Part shown: positions 36,409 through 45,199 of the stretch, one piece after another
How the letters are laid out: each line of letters starts with the position of its first letter
How positions within the stretch are numbered: position 1 is the stretch's first letter
Origin: an uncultured Arachnia sp.
GTDB taxonomy: Bacteria > Actinomycetota > Actinomycetes > Propionibacteriales > Propionibacteriaceae
DNA: 64,000 nt
Assembly: GCA_947499145.1 (NCBI GenBank)
Contig: CANMNB010000004.1
Coordinates: forward strand, 124,001-188,000
Reading direction: 5' to 3'
Notes under the pieces: generated by a model
The model's database searches: none
What the model saw: only the letters and a program-made list of their open reading frames with translations
What the model was told of the DNA's origin: nothing
Made by a program: the position numbers and the translations under genes

Positions 36409-37728
36409 GTGGACGACCTCGACGCCGGCATCGGTCTCCGCGGTTATGGCCGGGTGCTCTCCCACGGACCCGCGCTGCGACCGTTCCTCGCTGCCGTGGT
36501 CGGACGACTGCCGATCGCGATGACCGGGCTCGGGATGGTCGTGCTCATCCAGCAGGTCCGCGGCAACTACTCCATGGCGGGACTGGTCACCGGGGTTTTC
36601 GCGCTCGCCACGGCAGTGGGCGCTGCCGTGTGGGGCCGGCTGATGGACGTGCACGGCCAGCCCCGCGTCCTCGTGCCGACGGCGCTCGTCAGCGGCGCCG
36701 CGATCGCCGCCCTCAGCCTGGCGGTGGTGAGCGACGCCCCCGGACCCCTGCTGGTGGGCCTCGCGATCCTGGCCGGAGTCTTCTTCCCCCCGGTCTCGCC
36801 CGCGATGCGAGCAGCGTGGCGCGTCATCTTCAGCCACCAGTCATCGCGCAGGCTCGGCTACGCCCTGGACGCCTCCGCCGTCGAGCTCATCTTCGTCATG
36901 GGTCCACTGCTGCTCTCCGGTCTCGCGCTGGTCCTTCCGCCGCAGGGCCCTTTGCTGGTGTCCGCGGGCCTCCTGGTGACAGGGACGCTGCTCTACTCCA
37001 TGACGTGGGCGGCGCGGACCGCCCACCGGCACGGAACCCTCGTGGCCGCGGCCGTGGCAGGCACACCGACGCCCGAGACCGTCGAGCTCCAGTCCTCCGC
37101 CGAGGCCACGCGGGGGACCCGGTCCCGGACATCCCTGGGGCAGCGCACCGCTCTCGCCGCTCCGGGGGTGGCGGCAGTGCTGGCGGTCTCGCTGTTCATG
37201 GCGTTGGGTTTCGGACAGCTGGACACCTCGATCGTCGCGACGGCCGAGGCCGTCCTGGGTGACGCCACGAAGCTTGGTTTGCTGTTCCTGTTCATCGCCG
37301 GCGGCAGCGCGATCGGGGGCATCACCTATGGCGCGCGGACTTGGCCGGGCGACGAGACGTGGCACCTCGTGGGTCTGCTGGCGGGGTTCACCCTGTCGCT
37401 GGTGCCGTGGCCGTTCCTGCTGCGGCTCGACGAACCCCCGTTGCCGATCCTCTTCCTCCTCCTCTTCCTCACCGGGCTCACCATCGCGCCCTGCCTCATC
37501 ATCTTCCAGGGCCTGCTGGACAAGCTGTCCCCGCCGCACCGGATGACGGAGGCGCAGGCGCTCCTGTCCGCGTCCCAGACGACGGGCGCGGCGGGCGGGA
37601 TGGCCGTGGCGGGCATCACGATCGATGCCTGGGCGGCTCCCGGCGGTCTGGCCGGAGCCGTGGTCGCCATCGGGACCGGGGCGCTGGTCGCCGCGGTGGT
37701 GCGGGGACGCTGGGCCGACGCGGCCTGA
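36409..37728 (+). CDS. MFS transporter
   Basis: A 439-residue major facilitator with two blocks of six TM segments joined by a charged loop (about 195-245). The first block contains LATAVGAAVWGRLMDVHGQP, the MFS motif A region (GRLMDVHGQPR). The substrate cannot be deduced; the closest general type is the drug/metabolite exporter group with long helices. GTG 36409 begins 3 nt after the lipoprotein stop. Downstream, a LacI-type gene lies convergently, so it does not obviously regulate this gene. Confidence 0.83.
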   Translation: MDDLDAGIGLRGYGRVLSHGPALRPFLAAVVGRLPIAMTGLGMVVLIQQVRGNYSMAGLVTGVFALATAVGAAVWGRLMDVHGQPRVLVPTALVSGAAIAALSLAVVSDAPGPLLVGLAILAGVFFPPVSPAMRAAWRVIFSHQSSRRLGYALDASAVELIFVMGPLLLSGLALVLPPQGPLLVSAGLLVTGTLLYSMTWAARTAHRHGTLVAAAVAGTPTPETVELQSSAEATRGTRSRTSLGQRTALAAPGVAAVLAVSLFMALGFGQLDTSIVATAEAVLGDATKLGLLFLFIAGGSAIGGITYGARTWPGDETWHLVGLLAGFTLSLVPWPFLLRLDEPPLPILFLLLFLTGLTIAPCLIIFQGLLDKLSPPHRMTEAQALLSASQTTGAAGGMAVAGITIDAWAAPGGLAGAVVAIGTGALVAAVVRGRWADAA

Positions 37729-37743
37729 CGCCGCGGGTGGGTG

Positions 37744-38754
37744 TCAGGCGCTCGCGCGGCGCACGAGTTCCGTCGGCAGCTTGACGGAGGCGGTCTCGCG
37801 TCCGGAGATCCGCTCCACCAGCAACCGGACCATCTCGTGGCTGATGCGGTCGAACGGTTGGCGCATGGTGGTGAGCTGCGGATCCGTCCGCCGGGCGATG
37901 GGGGAGTCGTCGAAGCCCACGACGGCGACGTCGTCGGGGACCCGGATCCCTCGGTCCGCGAGCACGTCGAGGGCGCCCGCCGCCATGAGGTCGTTGGCGG
38001 CGAACACCGCGTCGATGTCCGGGACCCGTTCGAGCAGTCCGGTCATCGCGCGGCTCCCGCTGTCGCGGTAGTAGTCGCCGCGGGCGACGAGGTCCTCGTC
38101 GACATTCGGGCCCAGCGCTGCCCGATACCCGGCGAGTCGACACCGTCCGCCCGAGGTGTCCGAGGGGCCTGTGATGGTGGCGATGCGGCGGCGACCCGTG
38201 GCCTGCAGGTACTCGACGGCGTGTCGCGCCCCAAGTTCGTCGTCGGCCGCGACGTAGCCGATCCGCGTCTCGTAACCCAGTGGGATCCCGCATGCGATGG
38301 CGGGGACCTTGGAACCGACGAGTTCCTCGAGGAATCCTGAGCGTCCGGCGTGGGCGGAGATGAGGAGCACGCCGTCCACGTGGCCTCCGGTGATGAAGTC
38401 GGTGGCGCGGCGCTGCTCGGCCGCCGTACCGGCCATCAGGAGCACGAGAGGAAGGTCGTGGCGTTCCAGTGCCTGGGCTGCCTCGCGCATGAGCACGGCA
38501 AAGTTCGGGTCCTCGAACAGGCGTTCCTGCGGTTCGGTGAGCAGGAACGCGACGGAATTGGCCCGGGCGGTTGCCAGGCTGCGGGCGTGCGGGTTGATGC
38601 GGTAGCCCGTCTGCTGGATGGCGGTGCGCACCGCCTGCAGGGAGGCCGGGGAGACCCAGTGCCCGCCGTTGAGCACGCGCGAGACCGTGCCGCGCGAGAC
38701 GCCGGCCGCGCGGGCGACGTCGTCGATGGTCGGTCTGCGGCTGGGAGGTGTCAC
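37744..38754 (-). CDS. LacI family transcriptional regulator
   Basis: A 336-residue repressor with an N-terminal helix-turn-helix (RPTIDDVARAAGVSRGTVSRVLNG) and hinge, then a periplasmic-binding-like effector domain (about 62-330; FAANDLMAAGALDVL). The regulated genes are not obvious: it is convergent with the MFS gene and follows maf on its own strand. GTG 38754 has TATCCT 6 nt upstream, suggesting a leaderless mRNA separate from maf. The ligand is probably a sugar or nucleoside, by family only. Confidence 0.88.
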   Translation of the reverse strand: MTPPSRRPTIDDVARAAGVSRGTVSRVLNGGHWVSPASLQAVRTAIQQTGYRINPHARSLATARANSVAFLLTEPQERLFEDPNFAVLMREAAQALERHDLPLVLLMAGTAAEQRRATDFITGGHVDGVLLISAHAGRSGFLEELVGSKVPAIACGIPLGYETRIGYVAADDELGARHAVEYLQATGRRRIATITGPSDTSGGRCRLAGYRAALGPNVDEDLVARGDYYRDSGSRAMTGLLERVPDIDAVFAANDLMAAGALDVLADRGIRVPDDVAVVGFDDSPIARRTDPQLTTMRQPFDRISHEMVRLLVERISGRETASVKLPTELVRRASA

Positions 38755-38760
38755 GGGATC

Positions 38761-38766
38761 AGGATA
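38761..38766 (-). promoter_or_regulatory. Leaderless -10 box (TATCCT) of the LacI gene
   Basis: TATCCT on the minus strand (38766-38761) ends 6 nt before GTG 38754, in the 40-nt gap after maf. Confidence 0.42.
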
Positions 38767-38794
38767 GGCCGGGGCGCCATGGGCGGGGGATCGC

Positions 38795-39427
38795 TCAGCG
38801 CTCGGGGGCCGAGCGGTTCACCCAGAGCTCGTGCCACGGCACCCCGAGGTCGAGCAGGATCTGGCGGACCAGCGGTAGCGAGATGCCGACGACGTTGTGG
38901 GGGTCACCGTCGATGCCGGTGATGAAGGCGCCGCCCAGCCCGTCAATGGTGAACGCTCCGGCCACCCAGACCGGTTCCCCACTGTGGGCGTACGCGTGGA
39001 CCTCGTCGTCGCTGAGGTCGGCGAAATGGAGCACCGTGCTGGCCACGCGGACGGCCTTCAGCACGTCATCGCCGCGCCGCACCCACACGAAGTGGCCGGT
39101 GTGGAGCACACCCTGGCGGCCGCGCATCCGGTACCACTGTTCGGCCGCCCGTTCCGGGGTCCCGGGCTTGCCGTGCGGCCTGCCCTCGAACTCGAGCACC
39201 GAGTCGCAGGCGACGACGATCGCGTCACCCTCGACGCGGTCGACCACCGCACGACCCTTCGCCTCGGCCAGCCGCCGGGCCAGCCGCGCGGCATCGTCGT
39301 CGCGGATCTGGGACTCCTCGAAGCCGGAGATGATGACCTCCGGATCCAGCCCCGCGCGACGCAGCAGCTGCAGCCGACCTTCGGACTGCGAGGCCAGGAT
39401 GAACCGGTGCTTCGGGGTCAGGGTCAC
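38795..39427 (-). CDS. maf: Maf family nucleotide pyrophosphatase
   Basis: A 210-residue Maf/HAM1-superfamily house-cleaning enzyme that hydrolyses nucleoside triphosphates or modified nucleotides; historically linked to septum formation. The N-terminal FILASQSEGRLQLLR and VACDSVLEFEGRPHGKP match the family; the catalytic Asp is in the CDSVL motif. GTG 39427 follows the accE stop with 1 nt between, so it is transcribed with the carboxylase genes, as in mycobacteria. Confidence 0.93.
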   Translation of the reverse strand: MTLTPKHRFILASQSEGRLQLLRRAGLDPEVIISGFEESQIRDDDAARLARRLAEAKGRAVVDRVEGDAIVVACDSVLEFEGRPHGKPGTPERAAEQWYRMRGRQGVLHTGHFVWVRRGDDVLKAVRVASTVLHFADLSDDEVHAYAHSGEPVWVAGAFTIDGLGGAFITGIDGDPHNVVGISLPLVRQILLDLGVPWHELWVNRSAPER

Positions 39428-39428
39428 G

Positions 39429-39644
39429 TCAGAACCTCATGTAGGTGCGCCAGGCGTCTCGCCCGTAGATGAGCTGGGGTCTCAGCGTACGGTAGTAGGA
39501 CTTCCAGCCGCCGGCGAGTGGCCGGTCCTCGGCCGCCTTGAGTCGACTGTTCGCCGCCGCCCGGGCGTGCAGCACCGTGATGACGGCCGCGACTTCATCC
39601 TCCGTGGCCGCCGTCTTCGAGATCTCGTAGTCCGGCCCGGTCAC
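39429..39644 (-). CDS. accE: Acyl-CoA carboxylase epsilon subunit
   Basis: A 71-residue accessory subunit (AccE family) that stabilises the alpha-beta carboxylase complex in actinobacteria. The central helix [19 protein letters not shown] and the C-terminal [20 protein letters not shown] are typical. It overlaps the beta-subunit stop (GTGA) and abuts maf. The small size and poor conservation would hide it without this context. Confidence 0.88.
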   Translation of the reverse strand: MTGPDYEISKTAATEDEVAAVITVLHARAAANSRLKAAEDRPLAGGWKSYYRTLRPQLIYGRDAWRTYMRF

Positions 39645-41215
39645 AGCGGGATGTTCCCATGCTTCTTGGGTGGGAGCTGTTCGCGCTTGGTGCGCAGGAG
39701 CCGGAGCGCCCGGATCACCTGGGCGCGGGTCTCGTGGGGGTAGATCACCTGGTCCACGTAGCCCCGTTCCGCCGCCACGTACGGGTTGGCCAGCTCCTCG
39801 TCGTACTGTTCGACCAGCTGTTTGCGCAGCGCGTCGGGATCCTCGGCTGCGCCGAGTGTCCTGCGGTGCAGGATGTTCACGGCTCCTGCCGCTCCCATCA
39901 CGGCGATCTGGGCGGTGGGCCAGGCGAAGTTGATGTCCGCCCCCAAGTGCTTGGAACCCATGACGACATAGGCCCCGCCGTAGGCCTTCCGGGTGATCAC
40001 CGTCAGGAGCGGGACGGTGGCTTCCGAGTAGGCGTAGATCAGCTTGGCGCCGCGCCGGATGATGCCGTCGTGCTCCTGGCCGACGCCCGGGAGGAAGCCG
40101 GGCACGTCAACGAACGTGAGGACGGGGATGTTGAACGCGTCACAGGTCCGCACGAACCGGGCGGCCTTCTCTGCCGCGTTGATGTCGAGGCACCCCGCCA
40201 GCACCGTCGGCTGGTTGGCGACGATGCCGATGGAGCGTCCCTCGATCCGGCCGTAGCCGGTGATGACGTTGCCGGCGAACAACTCCTGCACCTCAAGGAA
40301 TTCGTCGTCGTCGAGGACGGTGCGGATCACCTCACGCATGTCATAGGGCTGGTTGGCGGAGTCCGGGATGAGCGCGTCGAGGAAGCGATCGTGGTCGGTG
40401 ATGGTGAGGTCCACCTCGGCCTCGTCGTAGACGGGCGGGTCCTCCAGGTTGTTCTGCGGGAGGTAGGTGATGAGGTCGCGCACGTACTCGAGCGCGTCCG
40501 TCTCGTCCGCCGCCAGGTAGTGGGAGTTCCCGGACTTCGTGCTGTGGGTCCGGCCCCCGCCCAGCTCCTCCATCGACACGTCCTCGCCGGTGACGGTCTT
40601 GATCACCTCGGGCCCGGTGATGAACATCTGTGAGGTCTTGTCGACCATCACCACGAAGTCGGTGAGGGCGGGCGAGTACACGTGACCGCCCGCCGCGGCC
40701 CCCATGATGAGTGAGATCTGCGGGATCACCCCGGAGGCCCGGGTGTTGCGGCGGAAGATCTCCCCGTAGAGCGCCAGCGAGACGACGCCCTCCTGGATGC
40801 GCGCGCCACCGCCCTCGTTGATGCCGATCAGGGGGACGCCGGTCTTGAGTGCGAAGTCGATGATCTTCACGATCTTCTCGCCGTAGACCTGGCCCAGGGC
40901 GCCGCCGAAGATGGTGACGTCCTGGCTGAAGACGCACACCGGTCGGCCATGGATGGCGCCGGTGCCGGTCACGACGCCGTCGCCGTAGGGCCGGCGCTCG
41001 TCCATGCCGAAGCTGCGGGAGCGGTGCCGGGCGAACTCGTCGAACTCGGCGAACGATCCCTCGTCGAGCAGGGCGAGCACCCGCTCGCGCGCTGTCATCT
41101 TGCCCTTGGCGTGCTGCTTCTCCACCGCTGCCGCCGACCCCGCGTGGACGGCCTCCTCGATGCGGCGCCCCAGGTCGGCGATCTTCCCCGCGGTGGTGCG
41201 GATGTCGATCTCCAT
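39641..41215 (-). CDS. Acyl-CoA carboxylase beta (carboxyltransferase) subunit
   Basis: The 524-residue carboxyltransferase that moves CO2 from biotin to acetyl-, propionyl- or longer acyl-CoA. The N-terminal half carries the IAVHAGSA-like start (here [20 protein letters not shown]), [13 protein letters not shown] and [11 protein letters not shown]. The C-terminal half has [31 protein letters not shown] and [14 protein letters not shown] start at ATG 41215 ([10 protein letters not shown]), which is 7 nt after TAGTGT; the longer open frame passes through the promoter. AccD5/PccB-like: propionyl-CoA is the likely substrate, but acetyl-CoA cannot be excluded. Confidence 0.93.
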   Translation of the reverse strand: MEIDIRTTAGKIADLGRRIEEAVHAGSAAAVEKQHAKGKMTARERVLALLDEGSFAEFDEFARHRSRSFGMDERRPYGDGVVTGTGAIHGRPVCVFSQDVTIFGGALGQVYGEKIVKIIDFALKTGVPLIGINEGGGARIQEGVVSLALYGEIFRRNTRASGVIPQISLIMGAAAGGHVYSPALTDFVVMVDKTSQMFITGPEVIKTVTGEDVSMEELGGGRTHSTKSGNSHYLAADETDALEYVRDLITYLPQNNLEDPPVYDEAEVDLTITDHDRFLDALIPDSANQPYDMREVIRTVLDDDEFLEVQELFAGNVITGYGRIEGRSIGIVANQPTVLAGCLDINAAEKAARFVRTCDAFNIPVLTFVDVPGFLPGVGQEHDGIIRRGAKLIYAYSEATVPLLTVITRKAYGGAYVVMGSKHLGADINFAWPTAQIAVMGAAGAVNILHRRTLGAAEDPDALRKQLVEQYDEELANPYVAAERGYVDQVIYPHETRAQVIRALRLLRTKREQLPPKKHGNIPL

Positions 41216-41222
41216 GTCGGCC

Positions 41223-41228
41223 ACACTA
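41223..41228 (-). promoter_or_regulatory. Leaderless -10 box (TAGTGT) of the carboxylase beta operon
   Basis: On the minus strand TAGTGT (41228-41223) lies 7 nt before ATG 41215. Confidence 0.48.
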
Positions 41229-41339
41229 GCGGCGACGTGGCGACGGGTCCGCAGGATCTGAGATACGCGTCCGGCCGTGAAGCCGATGACGACAGTCCGA
41301 GCGCTGCCCCGGGCGTCGGACCGACCTGCCTTGGCGGCA

Positions 41340-41379
41340 GTGTGCGATCCTGGTTGGTCTGCCAACCACGATCGCACAC
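41340..41379. promoter_or_regulatory. 40-bp near-perfect palindrome between carboxylase and birA
   Basis: Left arm GTGTGCGATC (41340-41349), one mismatch position, TGGTTGG (41351-41357), a 4-nt centre TCTG, then CCAACCA (41362-41368), the mismatch, and GATCGCACAC (41370-41379). That is 17 of 18 paired positions. It lies upstream of both predicted divergent transcription starts (about 41216 and 41424), so it is better explained as a DNA operator than as a terminator. Confidence 0.7.
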
Positions 41380-41411
41380 AACCCTGGCGGGGTCCCGTGT
41401 CCGGCGCGGGC

Positions 41412-41417
41412 TATCGT
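41412..41417 (+). promoter_or_regulatory. Leaderless -10 box (TATCGT) of birA
   Basis: TATCGT lies 6 nt before GTG 41424 and 32 nt downstream of the 40-bp palindrome. Confidence 0.45.
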
Positions 41418-41423
41418 GACGGC

Positions 41424-42233
41424 GTGACCACCGACGCCGAGTCCCTCGCCGGCCTGCTCGTACCGGGCAGCCTGTGGCGCCGCCTCGACGTGGTCGCCTC
41501 GACCGGCTCCACCAACGCCGACGTGGCCTCGGAGGCCGCGCGCGGCGAACTGGAGGGGCGGGTCCTCGTGGCTCTGGAGCAGACGGCCGGGCGGGGTCGC
41601 CTCACGCGTCGCTGGGCCTCACCCGCCCAGGGCTCGGTCTCCATGTCCCTGCTGCTGCAGCCCCGTCCCTCCTTCGAGCGGTGGGGCTGGCTGTCGCTCA
41701 TGGCGGGGATGGCGGTGCGCTCCGCGCTGCTCGAGCTCTCCGGTGGCCGGGACGACGTCGAGCTCAAGTGGCCGAACGACGTGCTGGTCGGCGGGCGGAA
41801 GGTGTGCGGCATCCTCTCGACCCGCGTCGAGCACGCCACCGGCGCGCGGGCGGTGGTCGGCATCGGCATCAACGTGTCCGTACCGCCGGAGCAGCTGCCC
41901 GTCCCGACGGCCACCTCGCTGCACTCCGAGGACATCCCGGCCTCCTGGCCCGAGGTGGTCCAGGGGGTGCTGCGCCGCTTCGAGCCGCTCTACCGGGCGT
42001 GGCAGGACGGGGCGTCCCACCGCTCGGCCTACGAGGAGGCCTGCGCCTCAATCGGCCGCGAACTGACCATCCATACCGGTCCCGACGCGCTGGTCGAGGG
42101 CCGGGGCGTCGGCGTCGACGAGACGGGGCGGATCCTGGTGCGCGACGCGATGAGTACGCGGGCGTTTGCGGTCGGCGACGTCGTCCACGCCCGTCTCGGG
42201 GGGACGCAGGGCGGCGACCCTTCGTTAGGCTGA
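41424..42233 (+). CDS. birA: Biotin--[acetyl-CoA carboxylase] ligase
   Basis: Attaches biotin to the carboxylase alpha subunit. The 269-residue protein has the biotin-ligase motifs TGSTN, GRGRLTRRWASPAQGS and KWPNDVLVGGRKVCGIL and a small C-terminal SH3-like domain. There is no N-terminal DNA-binding domain, so it is a group I ligase and cannot itself be the repressor that uses the nearby palindrome. GTG 41424 is placed by the leaderless -10; the frame is open 49 codons upstream, through the palindrome. purK follows after 5 nt. Confidence 0.93.
   Translation: MTTDAESLAGLLVPGSLWRRLDVVASTGSTNADVASEAARGELEGRVLVALEQTAGRGRLTRRWASPAQGSVSMSLLLQPRPSFERWGWLSLMAGMAVRSALLELSGGRDDVELKWPNDVLVGGRKVCGILSTRVEHATGARAVVGIGINVSVPPEQLPVPTATSLHSEDIPASWPEVVQGVLRRFEPLYRAWQDGASHRSAYEEACASIGRELTIHTGPDALVEGRGVGVDETGRILVRDAMSTRAFAVGDVVHARLGGTQGGDPSLG
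42226..42231 (+). promoter_or_regulatory. Leaderless -10 box (TAGGCT) of purK
   Basis: TAGGCT overlaps the end of birA and lies 7 nt before GTG 42239, allowing purK-purE to be transcribed apart from birA. Confidence 0.48.
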
Positions 42234-42238
42234 CCGGC

Positions 42239-43396
42239 GTGGAGCGCTATCGGATCGGCATCGTCGGCGGTGGGCAGCTCGCCCGCATGATGCAGCAGGC
42301 CGCCATCAGCTACGGGATCGACGTCGCCCTGCTCGCGGAGTCGGCGGACGGATCCGCGGCCCAGGTGGTGCCTGGCACCACGGTCGCCGACTACACGAGC
42401 CACACGGACCTGGCCTCGTTCGCCGCGGGCTGTCATGCCATCACCTTCGACCACGAGCACGTCCCCACGGCGCACCTCCATGAGCTCGAGGCCACGGTCG
42501 CGGTGCGCCCCGGCCCCGATGCCCTCGTGTTCGCCCAGGACAAGGCACGGATGCGTGAGCGGCTGGCCGCTCTGGGCGTCCCCTGTCCGCGGTTCGCGAT
42601 CTGCCGTGACGCCGACGAATTCGCGGCCTTCGGGGAGGAGCAGGGCTGGCCCGTCATCGCCAAGACGTCCCGCGGCGGCTATGACGGCAAGGGCGTGTTC
42701 CGGGTGGGCTCCGTCGCCCAGGCCGCGGAGGTCTTCGCGGCCAAGCCCGACCGCCACGCCGGCGCCGACGTGGTGGTCGTCGCTGAGGAGTTCATCGACT
42801 TCACGCGTGAGCTGTCGGTCATCGTCGTGCGTTCGCCCTCCGGGCAGGCCGTCGTGTATCCCGTCTCCGAGACGCGCCAGGAGGACGGGGTCTGCGTCGA
42901 GACGATCACCCCGGCGCCGGGTATGGCCGAGGAGCAGGCCGTCGAGCTGCAGGCGATGGGACTCCGGATCGCCGGCGAGCTGGGTGTGGTCGGGGTGCTC
43001 GCCGTGGAACTGATGGAGGCACCCGACGGCCGCGTCGTGGTCAACGAACTCGCCATGCGGCCGCACAACACGGGGCACTGGACGATCGACGGCGCGCGCA
43101 CCAGCCAGTTCGCCAACCACGTCCGCGCCGTCCTCGACCTCCCACTCGGCTCGCCGGACATGCTGTCCCAGCACATCGTCATGACCAACGTGCTGGGAGG
43201 GACCGAGGAGGACCTCACCGGCGCCCTGCAGCACGTGTTCGCACGGGATCGCGCCATCGCGGTCCACCTCTACGGCAAGCCCGTGACCCCCGGCCGCAAG
43301 GTCGGGCACGTGACGGCCTGTGACGACGACCTCGAGCGTGCGCTGCGCCGCGCCCGCCACGCGGCCGGTTACCTGATGGGAGATGCCAATGCCTGA
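42239..43396 (+). CDS. purK: 5-(carboxyamino)imidazole ribonucleotide synthase
   Basis: The ATP- and bicarbonate-dependent step making N5-CAIR from AIR in purine synthesis. The 385-residue ATP-grasp enzyme starts with the Rossmann-like [13 protein letters not shown] and has [32 protein letters not shown] and [21 protein letters not shown] 42239 agrees with the domain edge and with the -10 box. It overlaps purE by 8 nt, so the two partner enzymes are translationally coupled. Confidence 0.96.
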   Translation: MERYRIGIVGGGQLARMMQQAAISYGIDVALLAESADGSAAQVVPGTTVADYTSHTDLASFAAGCHAITFDHEHVPTAHLHELEATVAVRPGPDALVFAQDKARMRERLAALGVPCPRFAICRDADEFAAFGEEQGWPVIAKTSRGGYDGKGVFRVGSVAQAAEVFAAKPDRHAGADVVVVAEEFIDFTRELSVIVVRSPSGQAVVYPVSETRQEDGVCVETITPAPGMAEEQAVELQAMGLRIAGELGVVGVLAVELMEAPDGRVVVNELAMRPHNTGHWTIDGARTSQFANHVRAVLDLPLGSPDMLSQHIVMTNVLGGTEEDLTGALQHVFARDRAIAVHLYGKPVTPGRKVGHVTACDDDLERALRRARHAAGYLMGDANA

Positions 43397-43889
43397 GCCA
43401 CGCGTCGCGATCGTGATGGGATCCGACTCCGACTGGCCCACGATGCGGGCCGCCGCCGAGGCGCTCGACGAGTTCGGGGTGCGCTACGAGGCCGACGTCG
43501 TCTCCGCCCACCGCATGCCCGAGGAGATGGTGTCGTTCGGCCGGGAGGCCGACGCACGCGGCATCCGCGTCATCATCGCGGGTGCCGGGGGAGCTGCCCA
43601 CCTCCCCGGCATGCTCGCCTCGCTGACGCCACTGCCGGTCATCGGTGTGCCCGTCGCGCTGAAGCACCTGGACGGCATGGACTCCTTGCTGTCCATCGTC
43701 CAGATGCCCTCCGGGGTTCCGGTGGCCACCGTCGCGATCGGCAACGCGCGCAACGCGGGCCTGCTCGCGGTCCGGATGCTCGCGACCGGGGACGAGGAGC
43801 TGCGTGAACGCATGCGCGGCTTCCAAGCGGAACTGCGGGACGCCGCCCACGCCAAGGGTGAGGTGGTCCGGCGCGAAGCGGGTCGCTGA
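43389..43889 (+). CDS. purE: N5-CAIR mutase PurE
   Basis: Converts N5-CAIR to CAIR, completing the PurK-PurE pair. The 166-residue class I enzyme shows [18 protein letters not shown] and the signature [25 protein letters not shown] (in two overlapping parts). I choose ATG 43389 because GGGAG ends 6 nt before it; ATG 43383 is also in frame. It is convergent with the LCP gene that follows, with a 1-nt gap between stop codons. Confidence 0.96.
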   Translation: MPEPRVAIVMGSDSDWPTMRAAAEALDEFGVRYEADVVSAHRMPEEMVSFGREADARGIRVIIAGAGGAAHLPGMLASLTPLPVIGVPVALKHLDGMDSLLSIVQMPSGVPVATVAIGNARNAGLLAVRMLATGDEELRERMRGFQAELRDAAHAKGEVVRREAGR

Positions 43890-43890
43890 C

Positions 43891-45072
43891 TCAGCGCTCG
43901 AACTTCTCCAATGCCGCGGTGTCGCCGCCGGCAATGGCGTCGAACATCTCCGCACTGGCGGCCTCGTCCCAGATGACGGCCGAGCCCGCGCTGGTGGAGG
44001 CGTTGTCGCTCGCGACCGGGACCGTCATGCTCATGCCGTTCCCGAACGCCGACGCGGCCACCCCGCGACCGATGCCGAACACCTCGCCGAGACCGGTGTC
44101 GGAGCCCCGCGCCACGGACGATGCCACGGCCATGTTGAGCCGCCAGTACGACACCGGGTTCAGCAGCGTCAGCGGGTTCAGGGCCTTCTTGGACACTTGG
44201 GCGATGACGTCCCTCTGCCGCTCCACCCGGCCGAGGTCGCCTCGCGGGTCGGCCTTGCGCATGCGCACGTAGCCGAGCGCCTGGACCCCGTCGAGGGTCT
44301 GGCAGCCGGCCTCGAGTTCGAGGTGGGAGTCACGGTCGGAGATCGCCTCGTCCAGACAGACCTCGATGCCGCCCACGGCATCGACGGTGTTGACGAGCCC
44401 CAGCATCCCCACCTCGAGGTAACCGTCCACCCGGACGCCGGTGGCCTGCTCGACGGTGGCGACGAGCAACGACGGGCCGCCGAACGCGTACGCCGCATTC
44501 AGCTTGTTGTCGCCCTCGCCGGGAATCGTGACGAACGAGTCACGTGGGAGCGACACCAGGGCGGAGCGTCCGGTCGGGGGCGTGTACAGCAGCATCATCG
44601 TGTCCGTGCGGCGGCCCTCGCTGGACCCCGTGCCGAGGCGCGAGCGTTCCTCGGCGGTCAGGTCCTCGCGAGCGTCGGAGCCCACGAGGAGGGTCGCGGT
44701 ACCGGGCTGGCCGTCCGGGCGCTCCCCCGACGGGGTGGCCTCCACCACGGTGGTGCGGAGCCAGGCGAACAGTGGCGTGCCCACCATGAACACCAGCCAC
44801 AGGACCACGAGGGTGGCCAGGAACCGGCGGACGGGGCGCCGCCGCCGGCGGCGGCGCTGGCGTGGCGGCCGGGCGGGCGGGGGCGGCGGGGGTGCCGAAC
44901 GGCTGCCTCGGGACTGCTCCGCCCGGGCGTCCGGGTGAGGAGAGGATCCGCGGGGCGACGCAGGCGTCCCCTGCAGGTGCGCCCGCTCCTCGGCCGTGAA
45001 GACGCGAGTCGGCTCCGGCTCGTCCTCCTGCCGGTAGAGCCAGTCCAGGTCCTCGTCCCTGCGGTTGTTCAT
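43891..45072 (-). CDS. LytR-CpsA-Psr (LCP) family protein 1
   Basis: A transferase of the LCP family that attaches glycopolymers to peptidoglycan, or in actinobacteria also arabinogalactan. The 393 residues have a disordered Pro/Arg-rich cytoplasmic part (1-82, with a run of nine basic residues near 71-79), one TM (83-104) and the extracellular LCP domain (126-290) with LVGSDARED, RTDTMMLL, LPRDSFVTIPG, LNAAYAFGG and YVRMRKADPRGDLGRVERQ. The key arginines and Asp of the pyrophosphate site are present. ATG is preceded by GGGAGGA. A -10 TAGGCT lies on this strand at 45107-45102. It is divergent from a second LCP gene. Confidence 0.92.
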   Translation of the reverse strand: MNNRRDEDLDWLYRQEDEPEPTRVFTAEERAHLQGTPASPRGSSPHPDARAEQSRGSRSAPPPPPPARPPRQRRRRRRRPVRRFLATLVVLWLVFMVGTPLFAWLRTTVVEATPSGERPDGQPGTATLLVGSDAREDLTAEERSRLGTGSSEGRRTDTMMLLYTPPTGRSALVSLPRDSFVTIPGEGDNKLNAAYAFGGPSLLVATVEQATGVRVDGYLEVGMLGLVNTVDAVGGIEVCLDEAISDRDSHLELEAGCQTLDGVQALGYVRMRKADPRGDLGRVERQRDVIAQVSKKALNPLTLLNPVSYWRLNMAVASSVARGSDTGLGEVFGIGRGVAASAFGNGMSMTVPVASDNASTSAGSAVIWDEAASAEMFDAIAGGDTAALEKFER

Positions 45073-45101
45073 GTTCCTCCCGTGGCTACGCGCGGTGATC
45101 C

Positions 45102-45107
45102 AGCCTA
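45102..45107 (-). promoter_or_regulatory. -10 box (TAGGCT) of LCP gene 1
   Basis: On the minus strand TAGGCT (45107-45102) predicts a start near 45095 and a leader of about 23 nt with a good Shine-Dalgarno before ATG 45072. Confidence 0.4.
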
Positions 45108-45199
45108 CCCGCGTATCCGTCGCCGCCCGGCGCGCCGCGTTCGCCGATGGGGTCCGGGTGGGCAAGGTGGTGTCCCGAGCCGGACAGGAGGGCCGCGGG

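Noticed and set aside
41340-41379. Rho-independent terminator
   Set aside because: It lies between divergent genes whose predicted starts both point outward, and no U-tract follows on either strand.
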